64,000 nucleotides of DNA from Ailanthus altissimus (Eukaryota; Streptophyta; Magnoliopsida; Sapindales; Simaroubaceae), in contig OX327704.1 in NCBI GenBank assembly GCA_946807835.1, positions 6,448,001 to 6,512,000 of the forward strand. Direction: 5' to 3'. Shown piece after piece: positions 1-10,454 of the stretch. The translations under genes and the position numbers were made by a program. The notes under the pieces are model-generated. The model made no database searches and was not told the DNA's origin. It saw only the letters and a list, made by a program, of their open reading frames with translations. Numbering within the stretch: the first letter of the stretch is position 1; each line of letters opens with the position of its first letter.

Positions 1-2770
1 TTATATAACTTGATGTGGATCTTCTTATTATTTAGGCATCTAGTAAAATCAGAGTTGAAATACCTCATGATTTATAATCTTTTCGATCTCTTATATGTGA
101 GTATATAATCTTTAATTCTCTATAAATATCACAGAACCCTTTTGGCTGCTTTTCAGTGATCCACCCCAAGGTTACTTAAATATCTGCCTAGTATTTCAAT
201 AATGTATGCAATATCTAAACACGTACATTCTTGAATATACATGAGACTCCCTACTGTAGATGCATAAGGGAATTTCCATATCTCTTTATATTAAATAGAA
301 ATTTTGGGGCATTGACCAATATTGAACATATCACCCTTAGTAATAAGGTATCTCCAGGAGCACAATCTTTTATGCAATACCTGCTAAGTACATTTTTGAT
401 ATAGTTCTTTTATGATAAACTCAGAATACCTCGAGTGTGATTCTAATGTATCTAAATTCCTAATACAAAAGATATATCCCAAGATATTTCATATCAAAGT
501 TTCTTTATAGAAATCTCTTGATTTTATGAAATAAGCCTATATTGCTGCTTGCTTATAGTATGTCATTGATATATAAAACCAGAAAGATAAACTTACTCCC
601 ACTGAACTCGTGATATATGTATTTATCAAATGAGGTAGTCACTTGATGAAACTTATGATACCATTAGTGAGATGCTTGCTTGAAACCATATATAGACTTT
701 TTTAATTTGTAGACCATATTCTTTTGGTCTCTAAACACAAATTTTTCTCGGTGCACTATATATATAATTTCCTCAATATCATTATTGAGAAATATGATAT
801 TTACGTCCATTTGATGTAGCTTCAAATCAAAATGAGTTATAAGTGCTATGATGATTCTAAAAGAGTCTTTTGTTGACATTGAAGAAAAATTCTCTTTATA
901 ATCAATGCCTTCCTTTTAAGTGAAACCCTTAATAACAAGGCATGTTTTATATCTTTCAAAGTTTTCTTTTGAATCCCTTATGGTATTAAATATCCATTTG
1001 TAACCAATGAGTTTTGTATCTTTAGGCAACTCAACAAGATTTCAAACGTTGTTGTCTTTCATGGATTTCATCTCATCCTTTATTGCCTTAATTTACTTTT
1101 GAGAATTAGAACTTTGTTTGGCTTGACTAAAATTGATTGGGTCATTTCTCAATCTTATATCAAACTTATGTTCTTGGAGATAGATGATAAAATTATCTAA
1201 AATTACACTTCTTCTTTCTCTAGTAAATATTCTCAATGGCACTTGTTCTTGAGGTTGTTGTGTTTTCTCTTGATGAATAGGAGCAAATTATTTATTTTAG
1301 ATTGGAAGCTCTTGTATATTGTCTTGTATTTCTAGATCTTCTTATAGAATAATGTTTGAAAAATGAGTCTAATCAATTTTAGTAGCAGCTATAGGAAGAT
1401 AAATAAATTCATCTTCACATACAATATCTCTAATATGGCTTATCTCCCCCCAAACTCAACATTCTCAAGAAATTTAACATTTCCATCTCGAAAAAGAATT
1501 TACTTGAGGAATCATAAAACTTGAAACCCCTCGATCTTTCAAAATATCCGATAAAATAACATCTAATGTTTATATTAGCCTTATATGGCCTAGCCTTAGC
1601 TGGATAATCCTAGACATACAAATGCTTAATACGAGGCATTTTGCTAGTCTATAACTCGTACGGAGTTTTAGATACTACTTTACTTGGAACTCTATTAAGG
1701 ATATAAACTGTAATCTTTAATGATTTTCCCAAGAGTGATTCAAGTGAAGAAGAATGATTAATCATACTTTTAACCATTCTTTAAGTATTCAACTTCATCT
1801 CTTAGTAACACAATTCATGCTTGATTTCTCAAGCATTGTGTATTATGGGATGATGCCACACTCCTCTAGGAATTTAGCGGAAAAAAAAAAAGTAATAGAC
1901 AATGTTCACCTGATCTGTTATATCTTTCATAGTATTTACCACTATAGTTAGATTTGATAACTTTAATTTTTCTTACCAAGTTAATTTTTAATTTCAGTTT
2001 TGAAAGCATTAAACACGCTCAGAGATTGAGACTTCTTATAAATCAAGTAAAGGTACCTAAAAAAAGAATAGTCGTCAATGAACATAATAAAATACTATTG
2101 GCCATTCTAAGAAATCGTAAGGAATGGTTCATAAATATAAGTATTTATTAGTTTTAAGACCTTATTGCTCCTGTTGGCACCTAATTTTCTATTGTTTGTC
2201 TATTTTTCTTTAATACATTCAATACAGATTTTAAAATCTATTGAATTAAGAGAATCAAGAATTTCATCTAACACAAGTCTTTCTATTATCTGTTTAGAGA
2301 TATGTCCTAAGTGCTTGTGCCATAATATAAAAGAATTCTCATTAATTAATTTTCATTTTGTACCACGTTTATTAACATGCACGGATTCATTAAAAGAAGC
2401 ATAAGTATTTAATGTATAAAGATTATCAATAAGAGAAATTAGTACCAATAATGTTTGAATTTTAAAAGAGACTAATTTGTTGTTTCTGAATGAACAAGAA
2501 TATCCTGATTTGTCCAAACTAGAAAACAAAATACGTTCAGTCTAAATGACAGTATATAATCAGTCTCATCTAAAAATAATATTTGGTTTTTAATTGTAAT
2601 CTAAATAATCTTATGGCCTCTACAAGAGCTGCATTGCATTTCTTATTTATATGCATCTTTCAGCATTAATTGGAAACTAGCTCCTAAAACAACATTGTAT
2701 AGACACACATATGTGAGTAGTTGCACTTGTATTTACCCACCAAGTGTGTTTAGGTACAAAAGCTAAATTA
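1..2770 (-). pseudogene. Copia element 1 pol remnant: protease, integrase, reverse transcriptase, RNase H
   Basis: Protease lies near 2500-2765. Its active-site box reads WVNTSATTHI, so the catalytic aspartate of the usual D-S/T-G triad is now asparagine. The GAG-pre-integrase segment lies near 2210-2420 (LWHKHLGHISKQ), and integrase continues down to about 1450. Reverse transcriptase spans about 500-1150. Its cleanest stretch is 664-879, with QMDVNIIFLNNDIEE and a KKSIYGFKQA-like ending. The polymerase box near 550-590 reads YINDIL, so the first aspartate of YxDD is asparagine. RNase H-side sequence (CTCLDIAYIIEILGRYLSN) lies near 120-240. Stops and frame changes throughout make this a pseudogene. 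The domain order identifies the Copia group. Confidence 0.85.
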
Positions 2771-2829
2771 ACTTCAGAACTAATAAAGTTGAGAAGTATA
2801 CCTTTCTTAACACGTCATTTAGCGTACTT

Positions 2830-3375
2830 GGGATAATCCCTCTTCATATGACTAGCATTTTTGCAAAAGAAACAAGTAATAATCGAATCTTGTTTCTTTT
2901 ACACCTTATTATGTGAAGTCCCTATTGCAGTTTTTTTTCCTTTATTCCTTTTTCTTTATTAATTAGAAACCTTATTCTGAGAAATATTTGCTAAGTGATT
3001 ACTTTCAGTCTTTTCTCGCTTCAATTTGTCTTCTTATTACATACAATGTGAAAGGAGCTCATTAAGAGTCCATTTAACCTTTAAGTGTTGTAACTTACTT
3101 TAAAATAATTATAGTGTGCAGGAAGAGATATCAAAATCAGATGCATGAGTAAGTCATTAGACAGCTCTAACTTTAGTGCCTTTAGTTGTAAAACGAGATT
3201 AGATATTTTATGATGTACTAATTATACTCCATTTGCCATTATACTTTATTGAAACAAAGTTATCTAGTAGCGTACTTGTTTCAGTCTTTTATTTTTGGCA
3301 AAACGTTGTTCAATTTTCTCAAGAAATTTCTTAGCATTTTATTTATTAGAAATAGTGCCTTAAATATAAGAATGA
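2830..3375 (-). pseudogene. Copia element 1 gag remnant with degenerate zinc knuckle
   Basis: The minus-strand translation resembles the UBN2-type gag of plant Copia elements. The readable string AKKFLEKIEQRFAKNKRLKQ lies near 3290-3345, and a SLPAHYN-like segment typical of this gag follows near 3120-3150. The zinc knuckle near 2835-2875 reads CFFCKNASHMKRDYPK, so the last cysteine of the CCHC pattern is replaced by tyrosine. The reading frame changes several times and the N-terminal part is not recognisable. Gag would form the particle that packages element RNA, but this copy is not functional. Confidence 0.7.
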
Positions 3376-4726
3376 AATTTATATTGACAGATATATTAGA
3401 AGCAGAAAAACTTATAGAGAATACATAATATTACAATAAGCTCACAATCTTGTCATTATTTTAAGTATATATATGCATGACATAATTAAACATATAAAGG
3501 TGGGTTCCATCATGAGGTACCTAGCACAACATTGATATTTAGTCTATGGACAAAAATATCAACTGTAAGTGGTATTCTCAATGCAATAATCAAATGTTGA
3601 TAATAAATCATGCCAACAATAAGCCTTTCTTTGGATTGACTTATTATATACATAGAAAATTTGATGATTATCACACATTTATTGTCGCAAATATGCTTAT
3701 TATTTGGCCAAAAATAATCTTCCTTTGGGCTGATTATTTTTCGCATAAACAATAAATATATTCATCTTAATGTTCCAAAATAAAAAAATCTACACAACAG
3801 AGGTTACTTTGGTAATATGTTATTTTAATAAATTTATTTCGAAATATAAGACAAGTAGTGCAAAGAAGTAACAGAATGCCCATAAATAGAAAATTAAGTT
3901 TTTCTTATGCACTGGAGTGGCGCGTGGCGCCAAGGCCGCTGTGGTTACAACGTTACTAATAGTTCAAAACAGGGTCAATGATTGTCGGGTCAAATCTAAA
4001 TTGGTTAAATTTTGGGTTGGATCTCTATGAATTGAGTAGGGTAGACCCAATTCTCCTAAAAATAACTGAAAACCCCTAAATTGTGACCTAAATTTGCTCA
4101 CTTTGGATTTGTAAATAGCCAAAAATAGACCACAAATAAATTTGGGCCAATATTAGGACTTATTTGCAAAAGTATCAAAGTTTTTAGGTTAATCCATAAT
4201 TACTTAAAGTTAGAGGGGGTTGAGTGAGAAAAGTTAATCTTATTAGGACCTATTCAAAAGTATTGTAAATATTTATGACCAAATTGTAATTACAAAAAAT
4301 ATAAGGGGCTGTATAAAAATTACCGCCACTATGGGATATTAATAATTTTTTAAACTTTTATGTTTAAAATATAATTAAAAAAATAGAAAGGGTTTATTCG
4401 ATATTTAGCAAATAAACAGTAACATCCTTTTTCTTTTTCTTCGTCGCCGTCCATTCCTTTATTTTTTTAAATAAATATAAATAAAACATTAAAAAAAAAT
4501 CTAAATAGTTAAAGAACGTAAAAAACATCAAATTAAACTAAATTTTGATGTTTTTGATCCTTAATTCTTTAAATCAATGACCCTTAACTATATTTGAACC
4601 TCAAATCACAATAAAAAATATAAACTTAATATTTTTCATCAACAAAACTATGAAAAATTCATACTTATGGGAAAGATATTCAAAATATGAATATATGTAT
4701 TAACTAATAATTTAACATGATTTCTA

Positions 4727-4737
4727 TTCTGATACTA
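4727..4737 (-). other. Primer-binding site of Copia element 1
   Basis: On the minus strand, three bases inside the LTR end, the sequence is TAGTATCAGAA. This is close to TGGTATCAGAG, the complement of the 3' end of plant initiator methionine tRNA, which is the usual primer for Copia elements. Confidence 0.6.
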
Positions 4738-4739
4738 CT

Positions 4740-5461
4740 TGTGAGATATAATCATATATTAGATTCATATGAATATGAATATAACCTAAGATCTATCATT
4801 TCAAATTATCAGAATGAATATTAAGGAAAACAAATACCTGAAGAATTCATGGTGATTAGAACTTGAAGATTAGCAGCCTTTATAAGAACTAAGAGTATAA
4901 TGGCCTTCCATAGTAAAATTTATGTAGGCTCAATAGGTTTCTCTCTCTTTGATAGAAAAATAGGAGAATAGTTCTACGTGAATTGATTTGATTTGGGGAC
5001 CACAACCTTAAAAAAAAGTATTTATATACTAGATTAAATTATGACCCCATCACTCATAATTTAATTAATATTGGGTTTCTATACATAATAAGCTCATATC
5101 AAATTAGATGTCTCTGGAGCCTAATAAAATATAATTTAAATAGATCACTTAAATTAGCCTTTATTTAAGATAGCTCATAATGTATAATTATTATTAATAT
5201 GTGAGTCTACATAAAGAAAATAATAAAACTGAACAGTATATGCCATGAAAAGACAAATAAAGATAACACATTGCACCAATACTTTAATAATAACTAAGAA
5301 CATTGATGAAAAATCGTAGGTGGAGACTTTATTTTGACCCAAAAGTTATAGAAAAGACAACATGTGCAATTATCAAGTATGTATATCCTTTGAGTATACA
5401 AGCATGATTGGTTTAGAGATATTGACATCACTTCAACCATTATGGAGGAATATATCTCGCA
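4740..5461 (-). repeat. 5' LTR of Copia element 1
   Basis: The plus strand begins TGTGAGATATA at 4740 and ends TATATCTCGCA at 5461. These form an imperfect terminal inverted repeat with the TG...CA ends expected of an LTR (722 bp). The primer-binding site follows directly on the inner side. The partner LTR is outside the window, so LTR identity and target duplication cannot be checked here. Confidence 0.7.
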
Positions 5462-5597
5462 ACATTGTATAAGAAAGAAGATTATAGATTTTTATGATTT
5501 TGAATGGGTTAAGACTCTAAGTTGATTGAAAAGTGTTGAAAGTAAGATTGTGATTACAACTGACATATAGATAATAGATATTAACAAAATGATACAT

Positions 5598-5626
5598 CAC
5601 TATTAAAAAATTGGGATTTCGTGATA
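5598..5626 (+). repeat. Left terminal inverted repeat of the CACTA element
   Basis: This 29-bp end begins CACTA. It matches the reverse complement of 21289-21317 except at two positions (the 6th and 15th). The flanking trinucleotide CAT at 5595-5597 is the left copy of the target duplication. Confidence 0.9.
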
Positions 5627-5780
5627 AAAATTTTGTGATATAAATCTAGTCCTATCACAAAGTTGTGATAGATTCTATCATATATTTGTGATAGAAAATG
5701 AACATATCACTAATTTGTTGTAGATTATATCAGAAATTTGTGATAAATCTATCACAATAAAAAAGTAATATAATAGTGAT
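5627..5780. repeat. Left subterminal repeats of the CACTA element
   Basis: Short copies of TTGTGATAGA and its complement TCTATCACAA alternate here about every 15-30 bases. In characterised CACTA elements such arrays are binding sites for the TnpA-type protein. That role is inferred here from position and repetition. Confidence 0.75.
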
Positions 5781-6243
5781 AGAATTTTTTTTAATAAATA
5801 AATTAATCTGTCATGGCTGGTAAAAATTTGTTACTTGTTAAAAAAGAGATAGCAAAATTTGATGTGGCTTTTTTTAGGTGACATGGTAGATAAAAAATTA
5901 TTTTCTTTAAAACGAAATAAGAAAAATCTGACATGGAAAGTTGAAAATTATTTTTTATAAAAAGAATTAATAAAAATATGATGTAGCATTTTTTAGCTAA
6001 CGTGGTAGGTGGGAAATTATTATTTTTTTAAAGAAAAAGAAATAATAAAATCTGACTTGGCAGTTTTGAAGTTGACGTGGCAATTTTTTGGGTGATGGTA
6101 AAAATGATGACATTTGTATATATATATATATATATATTATAACTTTGCAAACCAACGTCATTTTGTAAAGTATTAATTTTTTTCAGCATTTATAAACGAT
6201 GTCATTTTGGGTCTAATTTGGTACTATAAAATGACGTTGTTGT
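5781..6243. other. CACTA 5' noncoding region with short direct repeats and an AT run
   Basis: No gene is visible. The stretch 5800-6090 holds several diverged repeats of a GACGTGGCA/GACATGG-like motif followed by A-rich spacers. A (TA)n run lies at 6117-6138. The motif AATGACGTTG/CAACGTCATT occurs near 6155 and 6230. The stretch ends at the nested Copia insertion. Confidence 0.5.
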
Positions 6244-6495
6244 TATTGGTATTTGAAAGTATATTTTAAATAAATAAGTGTAAAATTAAGTGTTAAAGTT
6301 GAAAGAAAGAGTCGAGAAAAGATAAAAGGTTGAAAGGGAAGTGCCCAAACCGTAAGAGGCTTAGGCGTCGCGACATTGGAATTGGCGGCCGTGGCGCCTA
6401 GTCTGGCTAATGCCCAATGTTAACGTTGGGCGCCGTGGTGCCCAGAGCTGGAAAGATGACTCTCCAAAGACTTAACTACCCATTCTAATTGATTT
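6244..6495 (+). repeat. Truncated 5' LTR of Copia element 2
   Basis: The sequence aligns with the start of the 3' LTR at 9784 over about 250 bases, including the AAATAAATAAGTGTAAAAT block and the GC-rich GTTAACGTTGGGCGCC stretch. The first bases are TATTGG where the 3' LTR has TGTTGG. The match stops after CTAATTGATTT near 6495. Confidence 0.8.
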
Positions 6496-6589
6496 TACTT
6501 ATTAATGTAAGCATAGGAACAAGAAAGAAAACAACAAAACTTTCTAGGCCAATTTAGTTGAGGGAGAAGATGTTATTACTGCAGTGGTT

Positions 6590-9345
6590 ATTTCATAGGT
6601 GAACATAGTGAAAAGTGGCAATAAAGAGTGGGTGATCGACTATAGAGCCATAAGACACATATGTGGAGATAAGAGTGCCTTCTAGGAGTATGTTTCTATG
6701 AGACATAGAGATGACCAAGTATATCTTAGTGATTCCTATTCTACACCAGTGGTGGGGAAAGGAAAAGTTATCCTTAAACTTACTTCTGGAAAGACTCTTG
6801 TGTTGAATAATGTTCACCATGTTCCCAATATTGAATATAATCTTGTTTCTGTATTTATATTAGGAAAAGCAAACGTAAAAGTCTCTTTTAAAGAGGACAA
6901 AATTATAATGACTAAGAGAGGACATTCATTGGAAATGGATATTCATCTAATGAATTATTCAAACTCAATGTACTTGATGTTGCATTAAATAAAGATGTTT
7001 CTTCTGCTTATATTGTCGAGTCTCTCAATTTATGGCATGATAGACTAGGTCATTTGAATTATTTTTATTTAAGAAAGATGAAAAGAGTTGGTTTACTATC
7101 TAATATGAGTTTAGATGAAATATATCAATGCGATGTATGTGTAGAAGGAAAGTTCACTAAGAAAAGTTGTAAACCTATAACTCTTAGAGAAACTGAATTG
7201 CTTGGTTTGATTCATAGTGACTTAGGTGATCTTAAAGTATTATGACTAGAGGGGGAAAAGGATTTTACATAACCTTTATTGATGATTTCTTAAAATATAT
7301 TAAGGTATATTTGTTAAGAAATAAAGATGAGTCATATGATAAGTTCTTAATCTACAAACAAGAAGTTAAGAATCAACTTGGTAGAAACATTAAGAGATTA
7401 AGAACTGATAGAGGAGGAGCGTATGCGTATAACTTGTTTAGTTCCTATTATAAGGATAATGGAATTATACATGAAGTTACACCACCATATTCATCTGAAT
7501 CTAATAAGGTGGCTAAAAGGAAAAAATAAAACTTTAAAGGAAATGATGAACTATTTGTTGATTAATTCTGGGGCAGCTATAAATTTGTGAAGGGAAGCAA
7601 TCTTGACTGCTTATTATATACAAAAGAGAATTCCTTATAAGAAAACGAGAATTACACCTTATGAGTTATGGAAAGGTTATGCTCTTAATCTTTCATACCT
7701 CAAAGTGTAGGGGGTTTTGTAAAAGTTCTTATTCTTAACCCTAAAAAGAAAATGATGGGACCTAAGATTATTGATTGTATTTTCATAGGTTATGCCCAGT
7801 ATAGGGCTGCATATAAAGTTTTGGTATTAAAGGATACCATAGAATTATTTGATGCAAACAACAAAATAGAATCTAAAAATATAGAGTTTTTTGAGTCTAT
7901 CTTTCCTAAAAAAACCAATATAGATAAAAATATGACTGATGTAAAGATTAATATAGATCTTCTTGAAAGCTCTAATAATGAACTTAGGAGAAGCATGAAT
8001 GAAGAAGGCTACTAGTTTTGGTAATAATTTATATATTTTCTTTATGGAAGAGGAGCCTAAGACTTTTAGTGAGGCTATGACTTCTCATGATGCTCATTTA
8101 TAGAGGGACGCAATAAATGATGAAATCAGCTTTAACATGAGTAATCATGTATGGAAATTAGTTGATTGCCTCCGAGTTTTAAACCCATTGGTTGCAAATG
8201 AATCTTCAAAAAGAAGATGAGAGCTAATGGTACTATTGAGAAGAATAAGGCAAGGTTGGTTACCAAAGGGTTCACTCCAAGGAAAGACTTTTACTTTGAT
8301 ACTTATGGTCCTGTAACTAGAATAATATCCATTAGAATTTTGATTGCATTGGTTGCAATATATGATTTGTTCATACACCAAATGGATGTAAAAATCGTAT
8401 TTCTAAATGGTGATTTAGAAGAGAAAGTTTACATTGAACAATCGAAAGGTTGTATTAGTATTGGTATTAAGCATAAAGTATGTAAGTTGGTCAAGTCTTT
8501 GTATGGCTTGAAATAAGCACCAAAACAGTGGCATAAAAAGTTTGATAATGCTTTAGCATCAAATGGTTTTATGATAAATGATTCCAATTAATGTGTGTAC
8601 TATAAAATATTTGATACTAATAGATATGTTATAATTTGTTTATATATGGATGATATGCTTATTTTCAGTCATAATATAGAGTGATTGTTGAGACTAAGAG
8701 ATTTCTATCAAATGTATTTGATATGAAAGATTTGGGAGATGATAATGTAATACTTAGGATAAAAATTATAAGAATATCTAGTGGTCTCACTTTATCACAA
8801 GAGCACTGTGTAGAGAAGTTTCTTGAGAGGTTTAGGTACACAACATATAAACCGGTGGCAACACCTTATGATGTTAGTGTTAAACTTCGAAAGAATGTAA
8901 AACATAGTGACAATCAAAACCGTTATGGCCAAATCATTAGTAGTCAAATGTATTAAATGAATACTATTAGGCCTGATATAACATATGCTGTAGTGAGTAG
9001 GTACACTCAAAATCCAGAAAAATAGCATTGGAGTGCCTTAGATAGAGTTACAAACTATTTGGTAAGCACTAAAACTTATGCACTTTTATATGATAGAGCA
9101 TAACTTGTGTTTGAAGGTTATTATAATGCTAACTGGATATCTGAATCCAATGAGGTCAAGTTTACTAGTGGATATGTCTTCACTTTGGGTGGAAGAGCCA
9201 TATGTTAGAAATCCACTAAATAGACTTGTATAGCCCATGTAACCATGGAATTAGAATTGATAGCATTAGAAAATGCTTGTTTTGAGGCTAAGTAGTTAAG
9301 GACACTTATGTGTGATCTTTCCATTAGTACTACAGATTATTTTAT
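6590..9345 (+). pseudogene. Copia element 2 pol remnant: protease, integrase, reverse transcriptase, RNase H
   Basis: The protease box near 6630 reads WVIDYRAIRHICGD, keeping the aspartate but losing the following residues of the active site. The protease-linker follows at 6698-6988 (LTSGKTLVLNNVHHVPNIEY). GAG-pre-integrase lies at 7020-7240 (LWHDRLGHLNY). The integrase core lies at 7242-7750, with FIDDF and LRTDRGG aspartates present, but the catalytic glutamate region reads KVAKRKK, which has lysine in its place. Reverse transcriptase spans about 8200-8960, with QMDVKIVFLNGDLEE and an intact LYMDDML box near 8645. RNase H-like sequence runs to about 9345. At least ten in-frame stops or frame changes break the reading. 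Confidence 0.88.
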
Positions 9346-9359
9346 GAGTCATTCATTAT

Positions 9360-9783
9360 GGCGAGGTAGTGCATCTGTACGGGAAAATGGTAAATTAGTC
9401 TCTTAATGAAGTCCATAGCTCTTTTATAGGCACACTTGATGGAGTGTCACCTATATAAGTGTAAAATTTGGTCGGTTCTTATAAGAGCTAGCCAGGCTAC
9501 TTTAGAGTACTCATGAAACTAGGACGGCACATGACCATTAATAGTTTCAAACTGTGGACATAGATAAATTATTGAGAGTTAACTTGATAATTTAACCCTT
9601 TATTTTACATCCAAGGGAATAATGGTTGATAGAAACTTGGTTTCACCTAGCTCCTATAAAATATGGTTACTTAATTAATGGATTGGTTTATAGCTTGGAA
9701 GAACACCAATTCATATAAGTTAAATTCTACTTTAAATTGTGGTTGATTTGATTTTTATTATTTATTTGAAATATGTAGGGGAT
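9360..9783 (+). other. Post-pol conserved noncoding block of Copia element 2
   Basis: No coding potential is visible. It contains GTGTCACCTATATAAGTG and GAGTACTCATGAAACTAGGA blocks. Both recur in the same order downstream of pol in Copia element 3 near 46460-46600. Conservation between two otherwise diverged elements suggests a cis-acting role, which is inferred only. Confidence 0.55.
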
Positions 9784-10449
9784 TGTTGGTATTTGAGAGA
9801 GTATTTCAAATAAATAAGTGTAAAATCAAGTGTTAAAGTAGAGAGAAAGAGTCTAGAAGAGTAGAAGGTTGAAGGGGAAGCGGCTAAGCCATAGGAGGCT
9901 TGGGCACTATGGCGCTAAACCAGAAGTGCCACAGTGCTCTAGTCTCTGGATTGGACGTCGCTGTATTGGCCATTGAGCATCGCTAATGCCCAATGTTAAC
10001 GTTGGGCGCCGCTAATGTCCAATGTTAACGTGGTGCCCAGAGCTAAAAAGGTAACTATCCAAAAAGTCACTTACCCCTTCTAATTGATTTGGCATTTTAA
10101 AGAGGTGTTGTGTTTCCCCAGATAGACACTTACAACTCTATAAATACTGTAGGCTTATTTGAATTAAACAATCAACTTCTTTTCTCACATTTGATTCTCA
10201 TTTTCTCTCTTACCAACCATTTCAAAGTAAACACTTGCTATCCAAGGAAAGTATATTTGGTGTACACCTTTATACTTTTTAATAAGTCATTAAATCCTAA
10301 AACTATTCTACCTCTAACTCAAGTGCATTATTTATTATTATCAATAATGGGAGTAGAAATAGTTTAAAGATAATGCAAAGCACGCCTTAACTTTATTTTG
10401 GTTCATTTTTGTATCCTTGTGTCATACCCACACCACAAATTTAACAACA
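9784..10449 (+). repeat. 3' LTR of Copia element 2
   Basis: It begins TGTTGGTATTTGAGAG and ends AATTTAACAACA, giving TGTTG/CAACA inverted ends (666 bp). The start matches 6244 onward. A TATA-like CTCTATAAATACTG at 10136-10149 is a plausible promoter. A GC-rich segment with repeated GGCGCC-type words lies at about 9895-10045. Confidence 0.82.
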
Positions 10450-10454
10450 GTTTT

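Larger units (their letters stand above)
1..5461 (-). mobile_element. Degenerate Copia (Ty1) LTR retrotransposon, element 1, cut by the window edge
   Basis: Read on the minus strand, the order is LTR (4740-5461), primer-binding site, gag with a zinc knuckle, protease, integrase, reverse transcriptase and RNase H. This is the standard Copia order, with integrase before reverse transcriptase. The 3' LTR lies beyond position 1. All coding parts carry many stops and frameshifts, so the element cannot act by itself. The stretch 3380-4720, between the primer-binding site and recognisable gag, has no domain I can identify and may hold decayed leader or another insertion. It includes a short GC-rich patch near 3915-3940. 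Confidence 0.85.
6244..10449 (+). mobile_element. Copia element 2, nested in the CACTA element and internally deleted
   Basis: A 3' LTR (9784-10449, TGTTG...CAACA) and a truncated 5' LTR (6244 to about 6495) flank a broken pol. The bases outside the ends are GTTGT (6239-6243) and GTTTT (10450-10454), a 5-bp target duplication with one mismatch. About 60% of the 5' LTR, the primer-binding site and nearly all of gag are missing, because the LTR sequence runs directly into the end of gag/protease near 6500. A nongenic stretch (9360-9783) with conserved blocks lies between pol and the 3' LTR. A purine-rich run just before 9784 is the likely second-strand primer. Confidence 0.85.

Noticed and set aside
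3510..3755. Two overlapping opposed open frames in the leader of Copia element 1
   Set aside because: They are mirror frames with no gag or other domain. They are not promoted to genes.
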